From NCBI GenBank assembly GCA_903772945.1, contig CAICTM010000037.1, positions 1 through 64,000 on the forward strand: a stretch of DNA of 64,000 nucleotides. The letters run 5' to 3'. The translations under genes and the position numbers were made by a program. Source of the stretch: Seminavis robusta. Its lineage: Eukaryota > Bacillariophyta > Bacillariophyceae > Naviculales > Naviculaceae. Below, one piece after another: positions 41,597 to 53,346 of the stretch (positions are counted from its first letter, which is position 1; every line of letters begins with the position of its first letter). The notes below the pieces were generated by a model. The model saw only the letters and a list, made by a program, of their open reading frames with translations, did not search any database and had not been told where the DNA came from.

Positions 41597-44161
41597 GATG
41601 GTTTTATGTTTTATCTGCTATCTAGTCATGTTGGTGGTTGGTGGTGGTTGCTCCAGGGGTGGTAATGCACCAAGCTAGCAGAGTGCATGCAGCCAGCCAG
41701 GTGGACAGCACAGAACAGCACAGCACAGAACAGGACGGTTTACTCCAGAGGAATTTGAAAATGTCAGCTTCTTAAGTACCGAACTTGATAAGCTGTCTCG
41801 GTTTTGGTCACCTGTGACTGTGAGGTTTCAGTCCCACTGACGTCACTCTCTGGGGTCGGCAGCCACTCAAAAAGTGACCTTTGGTTTCTACCAACAAAGA
41901 AGTACCGGCTGAGCATTTCTTCACCCCTCTCTGAAGGTAGGAAATGAAGCAAGACTCAGACAAAGATTTAACGAATTGACTTTTCTAGCCGGCCAAGCAT
42001 CACAAGTATAGAAGAGCTCCCACAAGAACAAAAGCTACCAAAGTCGACAATGGTACAACATGAAAAGCAACCACAGACATGAACAACAAAGCAAGTCGAC
42101 AGCAGGAAAGCATCATGATCAACATGTCTGATCAGTTGTATGATGATGGGAAGCTTTGCACCTATCTCATTAAGCAAGGATGAGTGTCTACTCCCTCCTC
42201 TCTCCCTCCCTCTCTCCTCCCTCCCCTCCTTTGCTCCCCAGGGAGCTCATCCGATACTTCGGGCTGCGCCCGACATATACCAGTTTCTCCCGGAGAATTC
42301 TGATTCAAAGACCCCCCACAGAATTCCAATGAAAGACCACAAAAAAGTTGTTCTTTCCATTGCCCTGGCTGGAACCACCGGAGTACCTTTGCCAACACCA
42401 AGCATGTGTTTCGTGCCCCCTGAATCCTATCCTGGCCTGTCCTCTTGCTTCACAATGCAGCCCAATCAAATCTCACGGAAGGGAGCCATTTGAACCTCCA
42501 CAGTCTGGGAAGAAGTGGCAGGTGTCCAATGACGAATTCGACTTACCGTGCCGAAGGTCGTATTTCAGGCAACGGCGACGCAATGAGATTGCTAGTAGCT
42601 ACAAAGCTAGCAACCACAGCACCAAACCGCAGAAACAAAACTCCTAAAAGGTTGACCAACCCAGCATTCCGAATACCTTTGTTGCCATGATTATGCTCTC
42701 ATTCTTCTGGTTTATCTGAGGCCTATGATGAGTGACTTGGCGAGTACGATATTCATTCATGGTTTGGGTGTCTACCGGTATGAGAAGAGATTGTCATTCT
42801 GCTCCTTCTGATGTGACTAGCTAGAGCTGTGATTAGTCTAGTCGCCAACAACGAGACATTTGATGCAGTCCTGTGACACGCTTTTGGGATCCCAGAGTTC
42901 ATTAGTCTCATGCATGCATTTTGCTTCAATGTCTCTATGCGACAACCTTCACTGTTGTGTCATGTAAGGCCGGTCATGTACTACATGTGCAGCCGTGAAG
43001 CAAAACAAGCAGAAAATGCGTACCGATCCCAAATCCCACGCCCCACACCGAACTGGCGTTCATCCTCATTTCAAAACAAAGGGATGATTGTGCACTCCCG
43101 ATATCAATTTGGATTATTCGCCAGCAGGTTCTGGGTACCGGCATGGAAATGAAGTGGTGCATGGGATCCAAGAACTTTCGGTGCGGGGCAGACTTTGCAG
43201 ACAAGGGCTATGCTGCTATGCTACCAAGTTGATTTTTTTGATCAAGCGTTGGCTACCGGTGTGAGCCAGGAGGGGCTACGAGGGCATGGAAACAGTTCAG
43301 CATCAACGCATTCTACCAATTCAATGCTGGGAGTGTGCTCTCCTGAAATACGGCATGATATTCAACCCATTCTGCTCAGGAACCAAACTTTCTGGGGACA
43401 CCGATTGAGAACCGGAACCCCTCCGCAATACTATGCAATTACAATATCCCATCAGTGACTAAGACGCACTCCAATCTACACTCTTCATTGGTCAACCTGG
43501 AAGTGATGCTGTTGATTCTTTTCTCGACCGGGAATGGTGGCCGCAGGGATGGTCTTGGTTCTATCTTCCTGGGATCCAAAGGATAAAGGAGCTTTGCCAA
43601 CTTGGTAGCTAGCTAGCTGCCAACACGCTTCTGGTGTCGCCAAGGTTCTGGATTTCCATGATGCTCGGACTCCCACAACGCTTCTTGCTAGAGCTTCGTG
43701 TGGCTGGGACTCGACTACTAGCTAGTAAATGGTTGGAGTAGCAGCCAAACCATCAGTATCTTTGATAGTGGATGCACATGAGCTTTCAGGGACTGATTGG
43801 CCAGTGAGAATGTGAGACGGAATGCCACGTCAATTATTACCGGTAAGAGAAGGTCATTCCGAGGCGTGAGGAAAGGCCTAAAGATTTAATTGGTGGACTT
43901 GAAGGACAACTCAAGGAATACCGTATCGAATCGAATCTTCTCTTCCCAATCACAACGTGCCATATCCAGAATCGAATCCTCCAACGAAACAACAACAATC
44001 AACAAATTGGATTTGTTTCATTTGACAACCCCGACAGCTCTGGCTGAGAAGTTATGCCAAGACGAGGCAATCAAATTTAGTTGGATCGGTCCATCCTGGA
44101 GACGGCGTTTCGCTGAGGAAGAAGTGTCGAGATTATCATCTGCTGTTGTTGCGGTTCCATC
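41597..44161. other. long gene-free interval
   Basis: 2.6 kb with no recognisable product. Contents: AACAGCACAG-type short repeats (41705-41740), a pyrimidine run of CTCC/CCCT words (42191-42232), and CTAGCTAG words (43606-43618). Frames of 60-117 codons lack any motif. Ends of the recombinase block may lie in its left part, but I could not find a repeat matching the left flank. Confidence 0.5.
42191..42232 (+). repeat. polypyrimidine (CTCC-rich) tract
   Basis: About 42 bases of C and T only apart from the edges, made of CTCCCTCC and CTCTCTCC words. Confidence 0.9.
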
Positions 44162-44926
44162 ATGGGTGAGCCCAAGAAAGGGTTCTTCATTGACGACGAG
44201 ATGGAATCTCCTCGCATGGTGACAGCTGCAGACCGCTGGGGAAGCGGTCTTTCCCCCAGCATCCCCATGGAAGGCGACGGGGGCGGCTGCATCCAACGTA
44301 CCGGTGGTTGGAAGCTTCGTCCGAAGCTTTCGAGCGGAAAGGGGAAAGGTAAGTGGATAAGGATCGGGTTAGATTTGGCGGTTGGCGCTACGCCGATGTG
44401 ACCGTTTTCTTCCTCTTCACCTTACCGCACTCTTATCTTTCCTTCAGCTTGCCTCTCAGGACGCTTGCATTCCAATGCTGCTGTTGGCTCCAATACCGCT
44501 ACGCACAACCCCAGGTCCATCACCGTCGTCGAAGACAGCTCTCCAGATCCTTTTGACATGACCCTCATGGAGCTGGAATCCAACAAGGCAAACAACTGGC
44601 GCGCCAATGGAGGATCGATTGCTCGATCCAAGGCCATTGCCATCACCAGGAAGCGTGATGACACTCACGTTGTGGACGATCACATCATGCAGACTTGTTC
44701 CTCGATGGAGAGAATGTACGATTGGGCGACCTGGAAGATGTACGAACGCATCACTTACCACAGACGCCACTACCCAGTGCGCTACTCATCCGAAGCGACA
44801 TCGGTGACGCCACGGTACAACACTGATCCGCCCCCTTCAGCCAGCGAAGAGAAAGGCACTGATGAAGTAGATCATGCCAAACCAGAGCGCTACTTTGATG
44901 GGGAAATCTTTGACCTGGAGATCTGA
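44162..44926 (+). CDS. hypothetical protein, two exons
   Basis: Exons 44162-44348 and 44448-44926 join in frame to 221 codons across a 99-base GT-AG intron with a good pyrimidine tract (CTTTCCTTCAG). The protein starts MGEPKKGFFIDDEMESPRM, has a Gly/Ser-rich first part and then SSMERMYDWATWKMYERITY with the conserved-looking HRRHYPVRY that follows. It is acidic at the C-terminus. No signal peptide or membrane helix; no family recognised. The coherent exon pair, a short aromatic/basic core and stop-free extent argue for a real gene. The proposed start has an in-frame Gly second codon, but a myristoylation signal is not convincing. Confidence 0.6.
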
Positions 44927-46651
44927 GCTGCTTGGCTTCCCTTGCTCTGATGAAACCCTCCTGACAACGTCAACAAACAACAACAAGGCTATACTATACG
45001 TATCTATTTACATGAGCTACATCAACTGATTGGTGCTGCTGCTGACTGAATGCAACACTTGCACAGCGCTACACAAACAAAAGGCAAAACAAAGAAAAAC
45101 AACCAACACAAAATCAACCAAAAAGAAAACAAATGACAACTAGAGAAAAAGAGACACACAGTCTCCGCCCGCCTTTCGGCCAATAGAACCCGCAACGGCG
45201 CTACTTATGAATAAATATTGATAGAGACCATCTATTTGCGATCGAATCAAATCATTACGTCTGCGTAGGATTCACGCACTACGAATGGCTGTTGGGTGTC
45301 TCTGAGGAAGCCGAACGAGCAGGGATTCGATTCCGTCGTTCTCGCCTGAGACAAAAACTACTTTTAGCTGCATTGCTCTGAAAGCTGTTTTCCTGGTGAC
45401 TCCGAGTCTTCGTCAATGTGAGCGATAGTCTGTGGCAACAGAGCAGTTAAAGCCATGAATCAGTCAACGCAAGCGATGCTACACACTTCAATGCGCACTG
45501 GTAACACGACCCATAGGGCAGAGCATACTACATGTAATGTGATCAATCAAAGCGAAAGAAAGAACCAGGAGGCAATGGTGGTGGCAAAACGCCAAGCCGG
45601 CTTGTCGAGCCACCTTCAAATCAAAAGATCTAGTGGAACGACCTCACTCGAGCAAAGCACAACCTTCACTTCCGGTGGTGCCTTAAACGATGCCGAGGAG
45701 GAAGATGATGTGGTGACCCTTATCCATTGAAAGCCTGTCACTATAGCTTCATGCTCAAAATGCCTCCACCATGCATATGCCTGGCATTGCAACTTTTGGC
45801 GGGATCTTCGGCAGCTCCTCCTTCCAGTCTCAATAGAATGCAGCTTGGAAATCCATGCTTCGAATGTTGCGAAAGTACCGGTACCGCAAAGGAATGAATG
45901 GGTCCACTTTAAGTACTGGCTTTCATGAACTAGCACACTCACCTTCAGTTGTCTCAATACAATGGAACTGTATGTCTGAGCTTCTTCCCAAAACACTCAC
46001 ACTGAGTGAGGTTGCGAGAAAGAAAAAACTGCTACCACGAGCTCCAAGTAAGCAGTGGTGGCATACTTATTACCCCCTAGCTACCGGTAAGCTCAAGCCC
46101 TTTTGCAACAAATTGACACTGCCGCCAAGACACCGTCAACTTACTTCCAAATAAATGTTGTCCAGTCGTACTGTCTGGCTGCTCTTCTCCTACGGTTGAC
46201 CCACTGCTGGATTCTATACTAGCTAGAGCTCTAGCTTGCAAACATTCCAATGCTCTACTATTACCGTTGCCAACTACTAGAGTATCATAGCTAGGCCCAG
46301 TTGAAGGTCGATATCCTCGCAACCAAGGGAGCCATCGTGGTGCTGGTCGTGAGGTATTAAAAATACATCGTACATGTCTGTGTCTGGTAGCGGTACCAGT
46401 GAACCTAGCCACAGTTGATTTCCAAAGTCATCAAACAGCTTTGGTGTTTTATATGATGACGCCGGCAGAGGTGAGTACCGCCACTGGATTTTGAATTCAT
46501 TATTCCACCCCAAATGCGGTCGTTCGGAACATCGGACGACGATCAAGGCTTTCATCCAACTGTCATCAAGCTCGCAGGTTTGTGTTGCCAATGTGCATCT
46601 CCTTTTGACTTAAGTCGTCGTCCATAGCAAGTAGGTCGGACGTTCTCAAGA
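44927..46651. other. gene-free interval
   Basis: 1.7 kb. An A/C-rich stretch (45070-45140) follows the hypothetical gene. Frames of 60-130 codons at 45455-46600 on both strands have no motif or exon logic. A hairpin at 45313-45345 resembling a tRNA T-arm is not part of a tRNA. Confidence 0.5.
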
Positions 46652-49130
46652 ATGAATCATGATGAAGTCCAACAGGTGAGGTCTTTTACCGAACGAGCAA
46701 ATGGTAGCGACCATTTTGCTCGTCACCATGTAACCATGCCTGTCCCTCATTCTTTCTCTATTGTATGACGTCTTGCTAGAGTCAAGTGGTGGACGAGTTT
46801 CACAATTTTCCCAGGTGAGTACATGCATCTCTTTGCAGAGTTGGCTCTTTGAAACAATGAGATGCGTGGAGTTCACTTTTATGAATAACGTGACATTCTC
46901 TTGTTTTAGATTTGGCCATGGCAATTCCATTGCCAGTCTCGCATCCCACGACAGAAGTAACCAGGAGGACTACATCCAGGGAATGCTCAGCTTCTGCTTC
47001 TTTCTCCTCCTCATTGTCTACGTATGGGGGTTTGTGTTGATTGTATTGAAGTTTGCCACGCCCCGGAAATGGGTGGGCTGTGCGGGCGGTGGAAAAACAT
47101 TAGACGTGGCCAAGATGCGCAAGGCAAAGATACCACGACACATTAGACGAAAGCAGATTTTGAGAGCTTGGAGAATACAATTAGCGTTCCTTTCCTTGTC
47201 TATGCTGATACCTATCATGACTCTCCTCATGACGAGGAATGGCTTAGCACCTTTCATTAACAGTCTGGATGAAATCTCCAGCATCAATGATGAAGTAGAA
47301 GCAGTGGCTTTCCATGGCATTTCCATTGCAGAAGAGCTACAGGCAGCGAGAAGAAACCTTGCCAACGTGACCACACAACAACAGCAACAAGGATACATGG
47401 ACTTGGACTGGGAATCCAGTTGTCCAAATTTCCACAACTCGTCAACCATGCTGGCACTAGCTCCAATTTCCACAATCCAAAAATACATTGATTCTGGACT
47501 GGAGGAAGTAAAGGCATTTATTGACTACTACGCCATGGATGCACACATCGCTTTGACTAGGGTCGTCCGCATGTCAGACCGAGTGAAATTGTCCATTGAA
47601 TGGATCTACGACAGCGACTGGCTGCTAAAGTTCTTCCTCTTGACCATCAATGTTGTCAATGGCTTCTTCCTTTTTGGCGTTTTCTTAAGCAAGCAAGACG
47701 TCGTCAATTACAAAATGCAAAGATTCCTCTCCCTGTGGATCATTCCAATATTTGTAGTGCTCTTGATGTGTTGTGCCGTCCTTGCCTGTGCGTTTGGTAT
47801 GGCTGTCATGTTCAATGCAGGTACGCAAACAGATGCCGGTGCTCTAAATGAGTGACTCAGCGTATGTAGATTGCATGCTAACTAAGTCATCTCCACTGAC
47901 GTTGCTATGTTTTTGATTGCTGAAACAGACTTTTGCCATGGCAACACGAGTGTGAACGGCTCGATGCACGAAATCATTGTAGAAAGTGGCGTCAGAGAAT
48001 CAGACTTGACAAATCTGGCATTCCGCCACTACTTTGAGGGCTGTCTGGGTGAGAACCCAATGGGTTTCATTCATGACGTGGATTCAGTCATCAAATACGC
48101 AAAAGACGCAGCCAATCTACTTCGAGGGGAACCAATTATCATCATACACGAGCATTGCTCAGATGATGCATCCGCTTTGGTATCTCAATTCAGCAACATC
48201 ACATCCATTTTGGATGACGTTCAGCGGCAAGTCCGAGCGGTGATTGAATTGACTGGCTGTCATCAAATCAACCCAGTCCTTCGCCGCATTATTCACGGGG
48301 CGACATGTTCCGATACAATTGACTCCTTGGCGTGGCTTTTTGGAGGCCTATGCTTCATCTTCATTATTGGTTTAATGATGCTTTCCGTTCGGGCTGCTTT
48401 GTTCAACAGTGTGATTCGGGCTCCAAGGAGGAAACGGCAGCGAGAACGTGAAAAGGAATGGGAAGAGTACAAACAATACATGGATCACTACTATGATGGC
48501 GTCGGTGAATGGGCGATTGATGGTCCTCCTCAGCCTCCTCCTCAGCAAAGGCAACGACATCCTGACTTTACTCTCGCGCAGATTCCAACGTTCGACACTG
48601 AGGAAACATCGAAAACGTCGCTGGAAGTGGGTGGTGACGGCGACTCCGACATTGCGTGCTTTGCTTCGCCCATGGCACAGTCTTACGCCTCTACGTCATC
48701 CTACGAATCAGATTACTCGGAGGATTCTGATGAGGATCAACAGAGTAGCATGAGCTTCAGTATGTTGAGCAAGTTCTTCCACTCACGGCTCGGCAACGAC
48801 CAGTCATCATCATTTTTTGATGCAGATAGCCAATTTGCCGCAAAAACTCAATTGAGTGTTCTGGAGTTGCAAACGCCACGACAGCGACGGAAACAAACCG
48901 CGCTTGGTTCGTACCTGTACCAAAGAAGCCCCGTATCGGATTATGGCACCCCAATGAGACATACCGGTATAACTTCGCCAACCCAGAGGAGTACACCTCG
49001 CGCCCCTCCTCCAGCACCATCAAAGTCACGATTAACTGTTCACAGGACCGATGGTACAACGCCATCAGCGCCATCGAAGCCTCGACAAACGGAAAACAGG
49101 ACCGCCAAAGGTTCTCCAAAGGACGAGTAA
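46652..49130 (+). CDS. five-helix membrane protein, divergent third family member
   Basis: Exons 46652-46675 (24 bases), 46780-46814 (35), 46910-47820 and 47929-49130 give 723 codons. The two small first exons are inferred because joining them yields NFPR then FGHGN, matching PRFGH at the start of the paralogues at 32926 and 50057. Shared features: a helix after EDYIQGMLSF, a second near LSLSMLIPIMTLL, a loop with ESSCPNFHNSS, helices ending AMVMFNA, DFCHGN where the paralogues have DFCGG, a second loop with spaced Cys, and the last helix in SLAWLFGGLCFIFIIGLMML. The cytoplasmic tail is long, Ser/Pro/Arg-rich and probably phosphorylated. Tweety/prominin-like topology is a weak inference; function unknown. 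The first two exons are less certain than the rest. Confidence 0.75.
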
Positions 49131-50056
49131 CAGCCTACTGAATGCAACCTACTGTGCGCTGAGGCCAGTCCTCGTCATCACTCGTCGCCATGAGCGAATA
49201 AACACTGCAGGAAGATAGGAAGGAAACCTCAGCCAAGCGGCAAGAGCTCTACGCACGGACCGTGCAGTGCAGAAAAGACATTGGTTGGGCTCATCAAGGT
49301 CTTCGTAATGGCAAACGAAAATATAGTTGAGGCAAGGCTGTACTGGTACCCTATACGGTAACATCTAATAGATACCGTATTTGCTATCGTTCTGGTGAGT
49401 GACGAGTCAACTTCGATACCTACCCTAGTAGTGCTAGCTAGCCATCTGGAGCGTCCCTCAATCGTGGGTGATGGAGAATCCGACCCTAAATCTTTGAAAC
49501 CCGTCCCTAATTCTATTGGAGAATAGGGTCGGGTTCGAAACCCGACCCAAAATCAAAATCCGACCCTAAATTAGGGACAGTTTTTCAGAAACCGTCCCTA
49601 TTTTTAGGGTCAGTTTTGAAACCCGACCCTAAAGGGAATCCGTCCCTAAATCCGTCCCTAAATTAGGGTCGTTTCAGATTTAACTTCATACACGATTGAG
49701 GAACGCTCCTGTACGGTATGCATACATGATGATGTACATACTGGCTAGATCTTTGTGCGGGACAGTTGGTGCTGGCTAGTGGCTAGGATTGCAAGCGACT
49801 CGACTCGACTCGACTCTTGTACCGGTATCGACGTATCGACTCCAGACAGCCCAAAAAATCTTCCACATGTTGAGTATCCATGACTCGACTCGACTCATCA
49901 CGCGTACCGTATTATGTCCTATAAATCTTCGAAAGCCACCAGCTTGTTGCAAGATGCTGTTGACACGACGAGAGATCTTGCATCGTGGTCCTTTGAACAG
50001 ATGAAGTGCATAGCTGGGCTTTGACAGAGGAAAGAATCGAATTGAGCTGATTGACC
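49131..50056. other. intergenic region containing a MITE-like element
   Basis: This holds the palindromic element at 49448-49709, CTAGCTAG words at 49434-49442, and GACTC repeats (49797-49816 and 49881-49897) in the presumed promoter of the next gene. No gene is supported. Confidence 0.6.
49448..49709. mobile_element. MITE-like palindromic element with CCCTAAA words
   Basis: 262 bases bounded by 19-base terminal inverted repeats: GGAGCGTCCCTCAATCGTG at 49448-49466 and CACGATTGAGGAACGCTCC at 49691-49709 (18 of 19 pair). The interior is a series of GACCCTAAA, CGTCCCTAAA and TTAGGGTC words in both orientations, so it can fold on itself. No coding capacity. A clear target duplication is not visible at the edges I chose. 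The inverted ends are directly seen; class of element is inference. Confidence 0.65.
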
Positions 50057-52967
50057 ATGGCAAATCAGACAAATGGGACAACTCTGCCTCCCAACTCTAC
50101 GCTGCCTCCTGAACTATCTTTTTCTTTAGGAGTAAACGGCACACCTGCAACAACCCCTATCCTGCTCAATGGTACAGCTACATTAGGAGCAGTGACTGAT
50201 GATGCCGGTGTGGAAAGCACCGGAGTAGATGGCAATGAGGCCATCAATTCGGGAGAATCTAATGGAACCCCTGTATTCCTGCCAGCCCCTTATCGAATAT
50301 ATGAAAAGGTCAGTATTTCTCGCGGACAAAATAGATTTGAAAGAATGGATGGGGATGGAACAAATACAATTTGAACTCCTCCACATAGACGTCTTGAGAT
50401 CATTTGTCTAACCTGTGGGTGAATCCTCCTTGTGTCTGTAGGCAGCTGCTACCACTACAATGTCAGGAATTCCAAGATTTGGTCACCCTTCAGACTTTTC
50501 CTATGTTGGCTACCTTGCTTCCAATACAAACTCAGCCAGTGGAGAGGATTATCTTGTGGGTGTGCTCCTTACTGGCTGCTTTCTGCTTGTCTTTTTCTTG
50601 ATATGGACCATTGCTCTAGTTGTTTTCAAATGTACCTCAACAGGCTTTTTATCTGGAGAACCCTTCACGAACCCACACATAAACGATCCTCTGTCAATCA
50701 AAGCCAAAAAGGTTGCAGATGCTGATGGAAAAGAATACCTTGAAGACGATTCTTGGGTCTGGAAACCCCGCTGTATCAGAATTAGTAAGCCAGGAATGGT
50801 GTTTTTTGGTTTGCCATTAAAGGCAAGCCACAGCACATGTTTTCACTCATTTGAGTTTTGCTCTACCCTTCTCATAGCATTTTTCTTTTGTGGGTTGATT
50901 CAGATAATTTTTGCTATCCTCCTGGTCACCAAAGGAGTGGAAAATTTTCAGCAAACCACGGATACAATCCAAATCTCCACAGAGTCAATGCGGCTGTATG
51001 TGAAAGAAGCAGTAGATGTCTCCCTTAACCTCAAGCAAGAAGGAGACACGGGCTGGATCTTGCGTGATCAGGTTATTCTTAATTTGGATAGGGAGAACTT
51101 TTGCCCTGGCAACCCACTCCTCAACCAAACAGAACAAGGACAGAAGATTCTCTTAGGCACAGAGCAAGTTCTCCAGATGCTGAATGAACTGGGTGATTTT
51201 ATTTCCTTTAATGTGGCTACGCTTGAGACAAGTTTGGAGGTTACCCAAGATCAGTTAGACAGCCTTGAGTGGACTATGGCAGACACAAAGAGTCCTGAAT
51301 CAAATGGTAAGTTGCTTGGATTGCTTAGATTGCTGATTCAGCCAGAACTCCTGTTCTGAACTGTATCATTTCATTCGTCAATCCAATCCTACAAGGTGGT
51401 CTTGTTGCATTTCCATATTTGATCTTGGCGAGTGCGATGATAGTTGGAGCTGTTACAGCCCAAGCCAATTCCATGACAGATTGTTTCCTTTGTGTGCTGA
51501 ACTGGGTGGTCCTCCCCCTCTACATCTTTCAGACTGTTCTCTCTTACATTGCATTGGGGGTAGTTGCAATTGGTGCTTCCCTGAATGCAGATTTCTGTGG
51601 AGGGCAAACAAGATCACCGGACCAAGTAATGTTGGATACCATGTTCCGGTTAGGATTCAAGGAAGATGGTCTTCTGTTCCAGATTGTTCGTTACTATGCC
51701 TATCAGTGCACTGAACGTGCTGAAGTTGACCCATTCCTTTTTCTCCGCAAGTTTGATAGTTCAATTGTAAGTGTCCTTTGTCTCTGGGCCTGGAACGTTT
51801 TTGAGTGGTGATTTGCTTTTCGGCTATGTAACTCAACTGAGCTACTTGGCTCTCCAATTCTCATGCTATGATGTGAAGGCACAAGGTCGTGAAGCTATCC
51901 AGAATCTCACAGAGAGCATGGATGAGGCTGCACTGCAACAATTATCCTTGGCATGCAATCGTGATTTCCATCCTTTGCAAAAAAGTCTCGGACAGACGGT
52001 TGGTCTGTTGGATGCCCTGCTCAAGGCTGCAGATCGTGCCCTCAATCTTCTTCGTTGTGAGACACTGGTTCCTTTCTACACTGACATTGTTTATGATGGA
52101 ACTTGTACCTACAGTATCACTGGATTTGCATGGCTATTTGCATGTTTGTTGATTGTTTCAGTGATGGGGATGATGATGATTATGTTTCGGGCTTCATATC
52201 AAAACACAATCTATGGAAACACTCCTGGAACAATGAAGAGTGTCGGAGACAATGATGATTCCACAGCCAGTGGAACAGTGAACTCCAGCCATCCTGATGA
52301 GGTAGATCCTCTCACCAGTGCTACTGCTGAGACTGGTGCTGACGATACATGCGCTGATGAGGCGCAGCAACAGGAGGGCACAGTGAGCTCAAGCCAACCT
52401 GATACCACAGATCCAATTGCCATCGCCAGCGCTGATGCTGAAGGAGAAGCAACCACGGCTGACGATGCTGCCAATGCTGATGATGCGCAGCAACAGGAGG
52501 GAACCATGGACTCAAGCCAACCTGATGCTGTGGAACCTCCTAGCGGTGCCAGTACTGGTGCTGAAGGAGAAGCGACCACGTCTGCCGATGCTGCCGATGC
52601 TGATGATGTACAGCAACAGGAGGGAACCGTGGACTCAAGCCAGCATGATTCTGTGGAACCTCCTAGCGGCGCCAGTACTGGTGCTGGAGGAGAAGCAACC
52701 AAGGCCGACGATGCTGCCATTGTTGACGATGCGCAGCAACAGGAGGGAACAGTGGACTCAAGCCAACCTGATGATGTGGAACCTCCTAGCGGAGCCAGTC
52801 CTGTTGCTGAAGGAGAAGCAACCAAGACCGATGATGTTGCCGACGCTGCTGCCAGTACTGATGAGGAGAAGCTGCGGGAGGGTGATCTTGATTCCACAAC
52901 CACAGACCAACCTGATGTTGACACCGAAGGCAAACCAAAAGAGGAAACATCATTGTTCGGCTGGTAG
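50057..52967 (+). CDS. five-helix membrane protein with repeat-bearing acidic tail
   Basis: Exons 50057-50308, 50442-51306, 51396-51766 and 51879-52967 give 858 codons. The ATG at 50057 is preferred to an upstream TTG. N-terminus: Asn/Thr/Pro-rich with several N-glycosylation sequons. Helices: VGVLLTGCFLLVFFLIWTIA, IAFFFCGLIQIIFAILLV, GLVAFPYLILASAMIVGAV, VVLPLYIFQTVLSYIALGVV and GFAWLFACLLIVSVMGMMMI. Two large loops carry NFCPGNP and DFCGG, with paired Cys later. The tail (about residue 620 on) holds four 41-residue repeats. Intact, unlike its near twin at 32926. The layout resembles tweety or prominin proteins, which sit in plasma membrane or protrusions; this is weak. Function unknown. Confidence 0.85.
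52365..52856 (+). repeat. 123-base tandem repeats coding 41 residues each
   Basis: CAGCAACAGGAGGG occurs at 52365, 52488, 52611 and 52734, a constant step of 123 bases. Each unit encodes QQQEGT, then SSQPD, a Pro/Ala segment (EPPSGAS in most) and an Ala/Asp/Glu-rich part. Length is a multiple of three, so copy changes keep the frame. The last unit trails off near 52856. Confidence 0.95.
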
Positions 52968-53346
52968 TGAGCGGAACGACCCCTTAATCCCATAACAAAA
53001 ATCGTTAAAGCATTGTGTCGCGGTCACTTAAAAGCCTCTCTGTTCCTTTAAGTCTAATTACAATCAGTAAAAATGAGGTATTTGCTTCCCTATTCAATCT
53101 ATTTGAGTGAAGTGTTTAAATAATTTAAATAATTGCTTTGATTTGGTGGTCTATTTTAAAATAATAAGAAAACTAGTTTTTACTTTTTACTTTTGGATTG
53201 ATTGAATTCTATCGTCCTCGCTGACAGCGATCACCACACTCCAACGCTCACTTGCCTTTCGTTGTAATAGACACGCTGAAGGCCACTCTCAAGCACAGGG
53301 AGAGTTTTCCATTGAAGATAGCCCCAGAGAGTACTATTGAGCAAGG
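52968..53346. other. intergenic region before the giant IQ gene
   Basis: An AT-rich stretch (53095-53200, with AATAATTTAAATAATT words) lies between two forward genes. It should contain the promoter of the IQ gene. Nothing else is seen. Confidence 0.5.

Noticed and set aside
42140-43460. Forward frames of 80-117 codons
   Set aside because: No motif, no exon logic, low-complexity composition near the pyrimidine tract.
45313-45345. Hairpin GAACGAGC...TCGTTCTCG with a GATTCGATTCC loop resembling a tRNA 3' half
   Set aside because: No matching acceptor strand or anticodon arm upstream within 100 bases.
45455-46600. Frames of 90-130 codons on both strands
   Set aside because: No coherent exon model and no recognisable protein content.
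49528-49552. tRNA T-arm-like GGGTTCGAAACCC
   Set aside because: It is part of the palindromic MITE-like element; no acceptor, D or anticodon stems surround it.
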